The notes under the pieces: model-generated
Told to the model about the DNA's origin: nothing
Databases searched by the model: none
What the model saw: the letters and a program-made list of their open reading frames with translations, nothing else
Source: Ellagibacter isourolithinifaciens
GTDB lineage: Bacteria > Actinomycetota > Coriobacteriia > Coriobacteriales > Eggerthellaceae
Reading direction: 5' to 3'
Length of the DNA stretch: 64,000 nt
Assembly: GCF_008831035.1 (NCBI RefSeq)
Contig: NZ_WAJR01000010.1
Span: 1 to 64,000 of the forward strand
Shown here: positions 17,603 through 25,421 of the stretch, one piece after another
How positions within the stretch are numbered: the stretch's first letter is position 1
Layout of the letters: every line of letters starts with the position of its first letter
Position numbers and translations under genes: made by a program

Positions 17603-18394
17603 CTAGCTGCTCGCCTTCCGATACCCCGTGGCAAACGAAGGGTCGTAAAGCTTGCTGCGCTCGTACGACTCCGCTTGCGCGCCGTCGTGCGCAAGCCCGC
17701 CGCGAGCTCCGAGCACGCGGCCCACCACCACGAGCGCCGTGCGGTCGATGCCCTCTCGCGCGCCCGCATCGGCGAGCGTGCCCACTGTGCAGCGCACCAC
17801 GCGCTCCTCAGGCCAGGTCGCCTTGTACACGAGCGCCGCCGGCTCGTCGGAGCTGCGGCCCGCGGCCAAAAGCTCGGCGGAAAGCTCGGCGAGCATACCC
17901 GAGCTCAGGAAGATGACCATAGTCGAGCCGCTTTCCGCCATGGTGCGCATGCCCTCGCCCGCGGGCATGGAGGTGCGCCCGGAAAGCCGCGTGATCACGA
18001 CCGACTGGCTGATTCCCGGCAGCGTGTATTCCTGGCGAAGCGCCGCCGCGGCACCGCAAAAGCTCGACACGCCGGGCACCACCTCGTAGTCCACGCCGCG
18101 CGCGTCGAGCGCGTCCATCTGCTCCTGGATGGCGCCGTACAGGCACGGGTCGCCCGTGTGCAGGCGCACCACTTCCTCGCCCCGCGCATCCGCCGCGCAC
18201 ATCACGTCGAGCACTTCCTCCAAGGTCATGTGCGCGCTGTCGTAGACGACGCAGGATTCCTTGCACTCGGCGAGCAGCTCGGGGTTCACAAGGCTCCCCG
18301 CCCAAACGACCACGTCGGCCGCGCGCAGAAGACGCGCCCCGCGCAGCGTGATAAGGTCGGCGGCGCCCGAACCTGCGCCAACGATATGGATCAT
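17603..18394 (-). CDS. cobM: Precorrin-4 / cobalt-precorrin-4 C11-methyltransferase
   Basis: First gene of the 17-gene operon. The 263 residues carry the CbiF/CobM blocks MIHIVGAGSGAADLITLRG, VVWAGSLVNPELL, LHTGDPCLYGAIQEQMD, VVPGVSSFCGAAA and VITRLSGRT. The ATG at 18394 is preceded by GGAAAGGAAGG at good spacing, which decides against the longer frame. Transcription must begin in the 18395-18560 region, where the promoter of the divergent riboswitch transcript also lies. Confidence 0.94.
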   Translation of the reverse strand: MIHIVGAGSGAADLITLRGARLLRAADVVVWAGSLVNPELLAECKESCVVYDSAHMTLEEVLDVMCAADARGEEVVRLHTGDPCLYGAIQEQMDALDARGVDYEVVPGVSSFCGAAAALRQEYTLPGISQSVVITRLSGRTSMPAGEGMRTMAESGSTMVIFLSSGMLAELSAELLAAGRSSDEPAALVYKATWPEERVVRCTVGTLADAGAREGIDRTALVVVGRVLGARGGLAHDGAQAESYERSKLYDPSFATGYRKASS

Positions 18395-18525
18395 CCGAGC
18401 CTTCCTTTCCCGTTTCTCATCGCAACCGTTTACGCCGCCCTTCGCGCAGCAGGCAAAACACGGCGCCCGCAGCGGCAATCGGCGCAAATACGTAGGCAGG
18501 AGGCGCAATGCCGCCCGCCCTGGCT
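18395..18525 (-). promoter_or_regulatory. Leader of the cobalamin biosynthesis operon
   Basis: GC-rich minus-strand leader before cobM. I see no cobalamin riboswitch on this strand. A minus-strand TATGAT at 18550-18555 overlaps the -10 element of the divergent transcript, but its -35 region is poor. How this operon is controlled cannot be read from the sequence. Confidence 0.35.
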
Positions 18526-18554
18526 TTGACACGCCCACAAGCGCCCACTATCAT
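18526..18554 (+). promoter_or_regulatory. Strong sigma-70-type promoter
   Basis: TTGACA (18526-18531), a 17-bp spacer and TATCAT (18549-18554) give a near-consensus housekeeping promoter. Transcription would start near 18561, just before the cobalamin riboswitch. The -10 lies in a near-palindrome (ACTATCATAGT). Confidence 0.8.
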
Positions 18555-18589
18555 AGTAACAGTTTCGGCAACGAGCATATGACAATCGA

Positions 18590-18755
18590 ATAAAAGGAAA
18601 CGACCGGCGCGGCGCCCGCACAGCCCGCGCTGGCTTGCGGAGGGAACCAGGTGGGAATCCTGGGCAAGGGACATTACTGTGTAGGACGCGCGGGCGAACC
18701 GCCTCGCGCCCCAAGCCAGACTGCTTCGCCTTTTCCTCACGGCATCGCCGTGGCG
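18590..18755 (+). ncRNA. Cobalamin riboswitch
   Basis: The core has the AGGGAACCAGGTGGGAATCC block (from 18641; CCAGG/CCTGG stem), then CATTACTGTG (18672-18681) and the B12-box-like AAGCCAGACTGC (18713-18724). GCTGGCTT near 18630 pairs with AAGCCAG to close the junction. The region between is short and resembles the compact cobalamin class more than the long AdoCbl type. A CACGGC/GCCGTG hairpin (18739-18752) just after the box may serve as expression platform. It precedes cbiK and the ABC importer, so it should lower their expression when corrinoid is plentiful. Confidence 0.8.
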
Positions 18756-18921
18756 TTAGCTCCTTGTGAACCCCGAGGAGTGCGCTTCCCTTTCGAATGA
18801 GCCGGCCGCAGCCGGCAAGAAACAGGCGCGCTATCCCTTTGCGGACGAGCGCGCTTTTCTTTCGCTTGTGCCGATAAGCAACTGTCGCCGGGGGACCGGC
18901 AAACCGAGGAAAGGGAAAACC

Positions 18922-19848
18922 ATGTCCGACCAGATGTCACGCCGCGGCTTCATGGGCGCCGCAGCAACCGGAGCCATCGCGCTCGCCGGAGTCGCGCTCG
19001 CGGGCTGCTCCAGCACCTCCGCGAGTTCCGAGAAATCGAGCGAAAAGGAGAAGGCCGTGAAGCCGGTCATCCTCGTCACGAGCTTCGGCACGAGCTACAA
19101 CGACTCGCGCCACATCACCATCGGCGCCATCGAAGACGCTATCCGCGAGAAGTACTGGCAGGACTACGACATCCGCCGCGCCTTCACCGCGCAGATCATC
19201 ATCGACAAGCTGAAGAAGCGCGACGGCATCACGATCGACAACATGACCGAGGCGCTCGACCGCTGCGTGGAAGACGGCGTGAAGGAAATCATCGTGCAGC
19301 CGACGCATCTCATGGCTGGCCTGGAATACGCCGACGTGAAAGACGAGCTCGACAAGTACGCCGACAAGTTCGACAAGATCTCGCTCGGCGACCCGCTGCT
19401 CACCTCCGACGACGACTACAAGAAGGTGGCCGCAGCCATTAAGGAGAACATGGCGTCCTTCGACGACGGCAAGACGGCGCTGTGCCTCATGGGCCACGGC
19501 ACCGAAGCCGATTCCAACGCCGACTATGCCAAGATGCAGGAAGTGTTCAAGAACGAGGGCTTGACGCAGTTCTTCGTCGGCACCGTCGAGGCTGAACCGA
19601 CCTGCGAGGATGTTATCGCCGCCGCGAGCGCCGCAGGCTACAAGAAGGCCGTGCTCGCGCCGTTCATGGTGGTCGCGGGCGACCACGCGAACAACGACAT
19701 GGCAGACGAGACCGACCCCGACAGCTGGGCTGCGAAGTTCGTGGCCGCCGGCTTCGAAGTGACGTGCCTGCTCCAGGGTCTGGGACAGAACGTCGCGGTC
19801 GACGACATCTACGTCTCGCACGTGGACGACGCCATCGCCAAGCTGTAA
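18922..19848 (+). CDS. cbiK: Exported sirohydrochlorin cobaltochelatase (CbiK-type lipoprotein)
   Basis: Residues 45-308 are a CbiK chelatase: VTSFGTSYNDSR, QPTHLMAGLEY, LMGHGTEAD and the GDHANNDMA histidine segment. Cytoplasmic CbiK inserts Co2+ into sirohydrochlorin. Here the protein begins with a twin-arginine-like SRRGFM, a hydrophobic stretch and the lipobox ALAGC (C29), so it is predicted to be a lipoprotein outside the membrane. Periplasmic CbiK is known in Desulfovibrio. ATG at 18922 follows GAGGAAAGG. It is the first gene of the riboswitch-controlled uptake operon, which suggests a corrinoid/tetrapyrrole or cobalt handling role at the cell surface. Confidence 0.88.
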   Translation: MSDQMSRRGFMGAAATGAIALAGVALAGCSSTSASSEKSSEKEKAVKPVILVTSFGTSYNDSRHITIGAIEDAIREKYWQDYDIRRAFTAQIIIDKLKKRDGITIDNMTEALDRCVEDGVKEIIVQPTHLMAGLEYADVKDELDKYADKFDKISLGDPLLTSDDDYKKVAAAIKENMASFDDGKTALCLMGHGTEADSNADYAKMQEVFKNEGLTQFFVGTVEAEPTCEDVIAAASAAGYKKAVLAPFMVVAGDHANNDMADETDPDSWAAKFVAAGFEVTCLLQGLGQNVAVDDIYVSHVDDAIAKL

Positions 19849-19885
19849 ACTCGCCGCGCACGGGGGCGCCGGTCGCGTCCCCGTG

Positions 19886-19928
19886 CAACGGGCATGCGCC
19901 TTCCCCGACCGACGGCGCATGCCCGTTG
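19886..19928 (+). terminator. Long intergenic hairpin after cbiK
   Basis: A 15-bp perfect stem (19886-19900 with 19914-19928) has a 13-nt loop and no T-run, preceded by a second GC hairpin (about 19858-19885). It probably stabilises the 3' end of the cbiK message or attenuates read-through into the lipoprotein gene. Confidence 0.5.
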
Positions 19929-19992
19929 CATTCGCATCCCGCCCGCCCACCGCACGGCGCGGGCGGGCGAGCCGATTGAAAGGAACCCCTCC

Positions 19993-20526
19993 ATGTTGAA
20001 GAAAACCCTCGCCTTCGCCCTGTCGGCGGCGCTTTGCGCGTTCTCGCTCGCCGGCTGCGCCGGAAATTCAAGCGACAGCGCAAAGGCAAGCGATGCCGAT
20101 TCCCAGGAAAAGACCGAACAGGCGGCCGATGCGCCCGAGGGCGCAAGCGCTGCCCCCATCACCGCCGACAAGGTGGCCGACGGCACCTATTCGATCACCG
20201 TAGATTCCAGCTCGAACATGTTCAAGATTGTGGACGCCCAGCTCATCGCGGAAAACGGCTCCATGCACTGCGTGATGACGCTTTCCGGCACGGGCTACGG
20301 CAAGCTCTTCATGGGCACGGGCGACGAGGCTGCCGCCGCGAGCGAGGCCGACTTCATCCCCTATGTGGAAAACGCGGAAGGCAAGTACACCTACGACGTG
20401 CCCGTTGAAGCGCTCGACGAGGACACCGCCTGCGCCGCGTGGAGCATTAAAAAGGAACGGTGGTACGACCGCACGCTCGTGTTCGAATCCGCCGGCGTCG
20501 ATCTGCGCGCCGACGCGCTGAAGTAA
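19993..20526 (+). CDS. Lipoprotein with NEAT-like beta domain, corrinoid/iron uptake locus
   Basis: A 177-residue lipoprotein: signal MLKKTLAFALSAALCAF, lipobox SLAGC (C22), an acidic alanine-rich tether (to about 55), then a beta-rich domain with GTYSITVDSSSNMFKI, ALDEDTACAAWSIKK and RWYDRTLVF. The same pattern (LDED followed by a tyrosine-rich strand) forms the N-terminal part of the next protein, so the two are related. Similar standalone domains accompany haem, iron or corrinoid ABC importers, which suggests ligand capture at the surface. NEAT-like is my inference from pattern only. RBS GAAAGGAA precedes ATG. Confidence 0.65.
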   Translation: MLKKTLAFALSAALCAFSLAGCAGNSSDSAKASDADSQEKTEQAADAPEGASAAPITADKVADGTYSITVDSSSNMFKIVDAQLIAENGSMHCVMTLSGTGYGKLFMGTGDEAAAASEADFIPYVENAEGKYTYDVPVEALDEDTACAAWSIKKERWYDRTLVFESAGVDLRADALK

Positions 20527-20530
20527 CGCC

Positions 20531-22102
20531 ATGCGGTCGATTCTTCCCAAGGGGGAAAGCAGGAAGCGCCGCAGCATCGCGGCGCGCGCGATCGCCTGCG
20601 TTCTCGTCGCCCTGCTCGCGCTTCCCTTCGCGGGGTGCAGTGCGAGCCCGAACGCGACCGGTGGCACGGCGGGCTCTCAGGAATACACTGTGAGCGTCTC
20701 GCTTTCCGGCGGGTCAGGGCGCGCAAGCATCGCCTCACCCACCACAATTGTGAAGGATGGCGACACCTACACCGCGACCATCACCTGGTCGAGTTCGAAC
20801 TACGACAAGATGACCGCCGACGGCGTGGACTACGCGCCCGTAAACGACGGCGGCAACTCCACGTTCGAGATACCCGTCACGCTCGACGAGGACATCGCCG
20901 TGTCGGCCGAGACCGTCGCCATGTCGACGCCGCACACCATCGACTACACGCTCTACTTCGACTCATCCACCATGAAGGAGAAATCGGGCGACGATGCAAG
21001 CGGCGGCTCCCCTGCGGGAACGGCTCCAAGCGCCGCGGCCGACTTCCACAACGCCGATTTGGGCTGCGGCTGGGAGCCGACGGGGGCGCTTCAGCTTGAA
21101 TACGCCGAGCACTTCACTGTCGACGAGTTCGAAGGCGGCCTGCGGCTTATCTGCGTTTCGAACGGAGAGCGCTTCCTCGTGGTACCGCAAGATGCGAAGG
21201 TACCTGATGGGTTGAGCTCCGACATCGCGGTCATAAGGCGCCCCGCCGACAAGGTGTACCTCGTGTCGTCGGCGACGATGTGCCTGGTCGACGCGCTCGA
21301 TGCGAACGACAATATCCTCATGTCGGGCACGAAGGCCGACGATTGCTCGGTCGCGGGCTTCAAAAGCGCGCTCGAAAGTGGGGCAATCGCCTACGGCGGC
21401 AAGTACAGCGCGCCCGACTACGAGCGAATATCGGCCTCGGGCTGCACGCTCGCCATCGAGAACGCCATGATCAACCACACGCCCGATGTGAAGGAAAAGC
21501 TGCAGAAGCTCGGGCTCGTCGTGCTCACCGAACAGTCGTCGAGCGAGCCCGAAGCACTCGGGCGCGTCGAGTGGATTAAGCTTTTCGGCGTCCTGTTCGA
21601 CAAGGAAGACGAGGCTGCGCACCTGTTCAACGAGCAGAAGGCCCGCGTCGAGCAAACGTCGGGGCTCGCGTCGTCAGGTAAAACCGTGGCGTATTTCTAC
21701 ATTAACTCGAACGGGGCCGCCGTCACGCGGCGGGCGGGCGACTACGTGGCGCAGATGATCGAGCTTGCGGGCGGCAGCTACGCGCTCGATGACGCGCAGA
21801 CGGCGTCGACGTCAGGTTCGTCAGTAACGCTCGAAATGGAGCGCTTCTACGCGACGGCGAAGGATGCCGACATCATCGTCTACAACGGCACCATCGACGA
21901 ATCGGTTGCCACCTTGAACGACTTCGTAGGCAAAAACGCGCTATTGTCGCAGTTCAAAGCCGTGAAGAACGGCAACGTCTGGGTCACAAGCGCCGACATG
22001 TACCAGCAGATGACTTCTACCGCCGACATTATCGACGAGCTGCACGGGGCGTTCACCGGCGATGACGCGAGCGACTTCCATTATCTGAGGAAGCTCGGCT
22101 AG
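20531..22102 (+). CDS. ABC transporter substrate-binding lipoprotein (BtuF/FepB family) with extra N-terminal domain
   Basis: The 523-residue protein has a signal with lipobox PFAGC (C36), a beta-rich domain (about 50-150) akin to the preceding lipoprotein, and a PF01497-type periplasmic-binding domain (about 165-515) with VYLVSSATMCLVDAL, LVVLTEQSSSEPEALGRVEWIKL and VWVTSADMYQQM. It should bind a metal chelate; the riboswitch and neighbouring cbiK point to a corrinoid. It starts 4 bp after the previous stop and 4 bp before the permease. Confidence 0.85.
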   Translation: MRSILPKGESRKRRSIAARAIACVLVALLALPFAGCSASPNATGGTAGSQEYTVSVSLSGGSGRASIASPTTIVKDGDTYTATITWSSSNYDKMTADGVDYAPVNDGGNSTFEIPVTLDEDIAVSAETVAMSTPHTIDYTLYFDSSTMKEKSGDDASGGSPAGTAPSAAADFHNADLGCGWEPTGALQLEYAEHFTVDEFEGGLRLICVSNGERFLVVPQDAKVPDGLSSDIAVIRRPADKVYLVSSATMCLVDALDANDNILMSGTKADDCSVAGFKSALESGAIAYGGKYSAPDYERISASGCTLAIENAMINHTPDVKEKLQKLGLVVLTEQSSSEPEALGRVEWIKLFGVLFDKEDEAAHLFNEQKARVEQTSGLASSGKTVAYFYINSNGAAVTRRAGDYVAQMIELAGGSYALDDAQTASTSGSSVTLEMERFYATAKDADIIVYNGTIDESVATLNDFVGKNALLSQFKAVKNGNVWVTSADMYQQMTSTADIIDELHGAFTGDDASDFHYLRKLG

Positions 22103-22106
22103 CGCC

Positions 22107-23147
22107 ATGAGAAGCCGGCTTTCCATGGCATACGACGAATCGGGGCGCGCCGCGCGGTGTCGCGTCGTGACGGCGCTGCTCGCTGTTGCCCTCATCGTGC
22201 TCGTCGGGGCCAACCTGTGCATCGGGAGCGTGCTCGTGCCCGCAGACCACATCCCCGGCATCCTTTCGGGCGGCGCGGCCGATTCCATGGAAAGCCAGGT
22301 CATCTGGGAGATTCGCCTGCCGCGCGTGCTTTCAGCCGTGCTTCTCGGCGGGGCACTTTCGCTCTCCGGGTTCCTGCTGCAGACGTTTTTCAACAACCCC
22401 ATCGCCGACCCGTTCATCTTGGGCGTCTCCTCGGGCGCAAAGTTCGTCGTCGCGCTTACGATGATCGTACTTCTGGGCGCGAACCAGGCCATGTCCTCGC
22501 CGGCCATGGTGGCCGCAGCGTTTCTGGGCTCGCTTATCACCATCGGCTTCGTGCTCCTCATCGCACGGCGCATAAGTTCCATGGCCATGCTCATCGTGGC
22601 GGGCGTCATGGTGGGATACATCTGCTCGGCGGCGACGAACTTCCTCATCGCCTTCGCCGACGATCAGTCCATCGTGAACCTGCACAACTGGTCTTTGGGT
22701 AGCTTCTCGGGTTCGAGCTGGGACGACGTCGCGGTCATCGCGGTCGTGGTGATCACCGTGAGCGCATGCGTATTCGCGATATCGAAGCCCCTTTCCGCCT
22801 TCCAGCTGGGAGAAGCCTACGCGAAAAGCGTCGGCGTGAACGTCGCACGCTTCCGCGTGGTGCTCGTCCTTCTAGCGAGCATGCTCTCCGCCTGCGTGAC
22901 CGCGTTCGCTGGCCCGGTGTCGTTCGTAGGCATCGCGGTTCCGCATCTCGTGAAGTCGGCGCTGAAGTCGTCGAAGCCCATCCGCGTGATTCCTGCGTGC
23001 TTCTTGGGAGGCGCCATCTTCTGCGCGGGCTGCGATTTGATCGCGCGCACGCTGTTCTCTCCCGTCGAGCTTTCCATCAGCGCCGTCACCGCCATCTTCG
23101 GCGCGCCGGTGGTTATCGCGCTCATGTTGAAGAAGCGGGTGAGGTAG
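22107..23147 (+). CDS. FecCD/BtuC-type ABC transporter permease
   Basis: A 346-residue membrane protein with about ten hydrophobic helices. Family blocks are IRLPRVLSAVLLGGALSLSG, NNPIADPFILGVSSGA and GPVSFVGIAVPHLVK, the last being the coupling region for the ATPase. It forms the channel of the importer with the flanking binding protein and ATPase. The stop TAG is immediately followed by the ATPase ATG. Confidence 0.92.
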   Translation: MRSRLSMAYDESGRAARCRVVTALLAVALIVLVGANLCIGSVLVPADHIPGILSGGAADSMESQVIWEIRLPRVLSAVLLGGALSLSGFLLQTFFNNPIADPFILGVSSGAKFVVALTMIVLLGANQAMSSPAMVAAAFLGSLITIGFVLLIARRISSMAMLIVAGVMVGYICSAATNFLIAFADDQSIVNLHNWSLGSFSGSSWDDVAVIAVVVITVSACVFAISKPLSAFQLGEAYAKSVGVNVARFRVVLVLLASMLSACVTAFAGPVSFVGIAVPHLVKSALKSSKPIRVIPACFLGGAIFCAGCDLIARTLFSPVELSISAVTAIFGAPVVIALMLKKRVR

Positions 23148-24479
23148 ATGGGGGAATTCGTGCCGCGGCCCAAAACGCTCGGAGGGGGCGTTCCATGCTC
23201 AGACAGTCCTGAGCTCGCACGAAAGCGCCAGAAGGCACTTTCGGCTCGTGCGGAACTGCGCGTGGAACGCCCCCTCCGAGCGGAGTCGAACCTCGAAACC
23301 CCGGTCGAAACGCAGGCTGACGGAGCGCCGCTTTTCCGCATAAGCGACCTGTCGGCGGGCTACGACAAGAAGGTCGTAGTCGAAGGCGTCGATCTGGAGG
23401 TTCGCGCGGGCGACGTCGTGGCGCTCATCGGGCCGAACGGCTCGGGCAAGTCGACCATCTTGAAAACCATCACACGCCATCTGGCACCGCTTGCCGGCGC
23501 AGTCGAGCTCGACGGGCGGGAGATTTCCCGATGGAAGACGGCGGAGTTCGCAAGGAACCTTGCCGTTATGCTGACAGATCGCCCCCAGACCGAGCTCCTC
23601 ACCTGCCGCGATGTTGTAGAGGCGGGAAGGCATCCCTACACCGGGCGAATGGGCACACTCTCGCCCGACGACCATAGTCGGGTCGACGAGGCCATGAAAA
23701 CCGCGCATGTGGAAGAGCTCGCCGAGCGCGACTTCATGCAGATAAGCGACGGGCAACGCCAGCGCGTCATGCTCGCACGCGCCATCGCGCAGGATCCGCG
23801 TGTGCTCGTGCTCGACGAGCCCACGTCGTATCTCGATATCCGCTACCAGATCGACCTGCTGCGAATACTTCGCCACCTTGCGAAATCGCGGAATGTGGCT
23901 GTCATCATGTCCATCCACGAACTCGAGCTCGCGCAGAAAAGCGCCGACAAGGTGATTTGCGTGAAGGACGGCCGGGTCTTCCGCGCCGGCGCACCCGAGG
24001 ACATATTCACGCGCGAGACGATCGGCGAGCTCTACGGCCTTCAACATGGCACCTTCAACGAGCGCTTCGGCAGCGTGGAAATTGGGCGCCCGCACGGCGA
24101 TGCGCACACGTTCGTCATCGCCGGCGCAGGTACGGGGTCGGCTGTGTTTCGCCAGCTCATCCGACAGGGCAAGGCGTTCTACGCGGGCGTTCTGCACGAA
24201 GGGGACATCGATTGCGAGCTCGCGCGCGACCTGGCGGCGGAATGCGTGGCCGAGCGCGCCTTCGAGCCGATCGGGGATAAAACCATAGCCCGCGCCAAAG
24301 AGCTCCTCGTCCACTGCGCGCGCCTTATCGTGTGCCCCGCCGCCTTCGGCACCATAAACGCCCGCAACGCCGAGCTCATCGAGTTCGCACGCTCGCATGG
24401 CATCGAGGTCATGCGAGCGTGCGAAGGCGCATCGTTACGAAATGGATACGTACCCCAGCGCGCAAGGCTGCTACCATAA
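23148..24479 (+). CDS. FepC/BtuD-type ABC transporter ATPase with N- and C-terminal extensions
   Basis: The ATPase core lies at about 60-315: Walker A GPNGSGKST (95-103), signature ISDGQRQRV (usually LSGGQ), Walker B VLVLDEPT and the switch MSIHE. Residues 10-45 are encoded by a palindromic DNA element and resemble no ATPase. Residues about 325-443 form an added domain (FVIAGAGTGSAVFRQL, ending ACEGASLRNGY), seen in some anaerobe metal-chelate ATPases; its job is unknown to me. No ATG follows the element in frame; a GTG at 23262 is the only alternative start. Confidence 0.88.
   Translation: MGEFVPRPKTLGGGVPCSDSPELARKRQKALSARAELRVERPLRAESNLETPVETQADGAPLFRISDLSAGYDKKVVVEGVDLEVRAGDVVALIGPNGSGKSTILKTITRHLAPLAGAVELDGREISRWKTAEFARNLAVMLTDRPQTELLTCRDVVEAGRHPYTGRMGTLSPDDHSRVDEAMKTAHVEELAERDFMQISDGQRQRVMLARAIAQDPRVLVLDEPTSYLDIRYQIDLLRILRHLAKSRNVAVIMSIHELELAQKSADKVICVKDGRVFRAGAPEDIFTRETIGELYGLQHGTFNERFGSVEIGRPHGDAHTFVIAGAGTGSAVFRQLIRQGKAFYAGVLHEGDIDCELARDLAAECVAERAFEPIGDKTIARAKELLVHCARLIVCPAAFGTINARNAELIEFARSHGIEVMRACEGASLRNGYVPQRARLLP
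23176..23282. repeat. Palindromic element inside the ATPase coding sequence
   Basis: Perfect 20-bp inverted repeats (23176-23195 and 23263-23282) flank 67 bp that fold into two further hairpins: GCTCAG/CTGAGC (23197-23214) and GCACGA/TCGTGC around GAAAG/CTTTC. The whole can form a three-way cruciform. It lies in frame in the 5' part of the ATPase gene and adds residues 10-45. It resembles mobile palindromic elements such as those of Rickettsia. I noticed no second copy in the window. Confidence 0.7.
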
Positions 24480-24514
24480 ACGATGTTCGCATTATCTTAA
24501 GGGAAGGACGCAGC

Positions 24515-25375
24515 ATGCCCACACGTGACGAGCGGCGCGAAGCCGCAGCGAAGAACCTTGCGCTGATGCGCGGGGCGTTTGCAAGCGAAACGAAGGCGAC
24601 CGTCGAGGCGGCCAAGATCTACGAGAACGGCGAAGGGCGCGAGCTTCCCGTAGCCGAGGCGGAAGGCGAGACCACGACATCGGTGACGACCGATTTCGCG
24701 CCGAAGGCAGTGTTTGGCGCGCAGGGCAAGGTCGCGGTCGTCGATCCGTGCTCGTTCACCCGTCCCGGCGGAGCCTACGAGGACGGAAGCTTCGGTCCCG
24801 AACAGATTCTCTGCGCGGAGAGCAACCTCTACCCCGCGCTTTGCGCCTGCAAAGAGCTCTATCACAGCAAGAACCGCGGCTACTCGTCCGGCATGCTGTT
24901 CACCGATCGAGCGCTCTACCTGCCCGACGTGGCGTTCGTGCGCGATGGCACCATCCGCCGTGCCGACGTGCTCGCCATCCCCGAGCCCATCCGCACCCGA
25001 GCGCTGGAGAACCACCGCTCGGAGCGCGAGTGCGAGCACGCGCTCGCCAGCCGCATCGAGTCGCTCTTGCGCATCGCGGCGGAGAGCGGCTGCGAAACGC
25101 TTGTGGTGGGCGCCTTTGGATGCGGGCCGCAAGGGTTCGATGCGGAAATGTCGGTCGGCCTGTTCAAGGCATGGATCGAGGCCCATCCCGGGGCCATCGC
25201 GCACATCACGTTCGCCGTGCCGCGCGCGAGCTTCGACGCCTTCGACGCCGCTTTCGGCGAGAAGAAGGCCCCCGAGCCCGAGGTTGCACAGGCACCTGTC
25301 GCCGACGAGGACACCGAAGACGACTTCGACTTCGACCCTGCCGATCTCCCCGAGGGAGTGACGCTGCGCGCCTAA
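24515..25375 (+). CDS. PARG-like macrodomain protein (TIGR02452/DUF2263 family)
   Basis: A 286-residue protein with an N-terminal helical part (DERREAAAKNLALM) and a macrodomain-like core holding CSFTRPGGAYEDGSFGPEQ, ILCAESNLYPAL, FTDRALYLPDVAF and VVGAFGCGPQGFD. This family is related to poly(ADP-ribose) glycohydrolase, so removal of ADP-ribose from targets is likely but not proven for this branch. The tail (about 250-286) is acidic and low in complexity. ATG at 24515 follows AAGGGAAGG. It precedes a HelD helicase and a Nudix gene, a possible ADP-ribose/nucleotide stress group. Confidence 0.8.
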   Translation: MPTRDERREAAAKNLALMRGAFASETKATVEAAKIYENGEGRELPVAEAEGETTTSVTTDFAPKAVFGAQGKVAVVDPCSFTRPGGAYEDGSFGPEQILCAESNLYPALCACKELYHSKNRGYSSGMLFTDRALYLPDVAFVRDGTIRRADVLAIPEPIRTRALENHRSERECEHALASRIESLLRIAAESGCETLVVGAFGCGPQGFDAEMSVGLFKAWIEAHPGAIAHITFAVPRASFDAFDAAFGEKKAPEPEVAQAPVADEDTEDDFDFDPADLPEGVTLRA

Positions 25376-25421
25376 TGGTCTACAATGGTTCGTCCGATAT
25401 TTCAGCCAAGGAGAGCCGTCC

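Noticed and set aside
18395-18525. Second cobalamin riboswitch on the minus strand before cobM
   Set aside because: An AAAGCCAGGGC segment recalls the B12 box, but the other conserved parts are missing.
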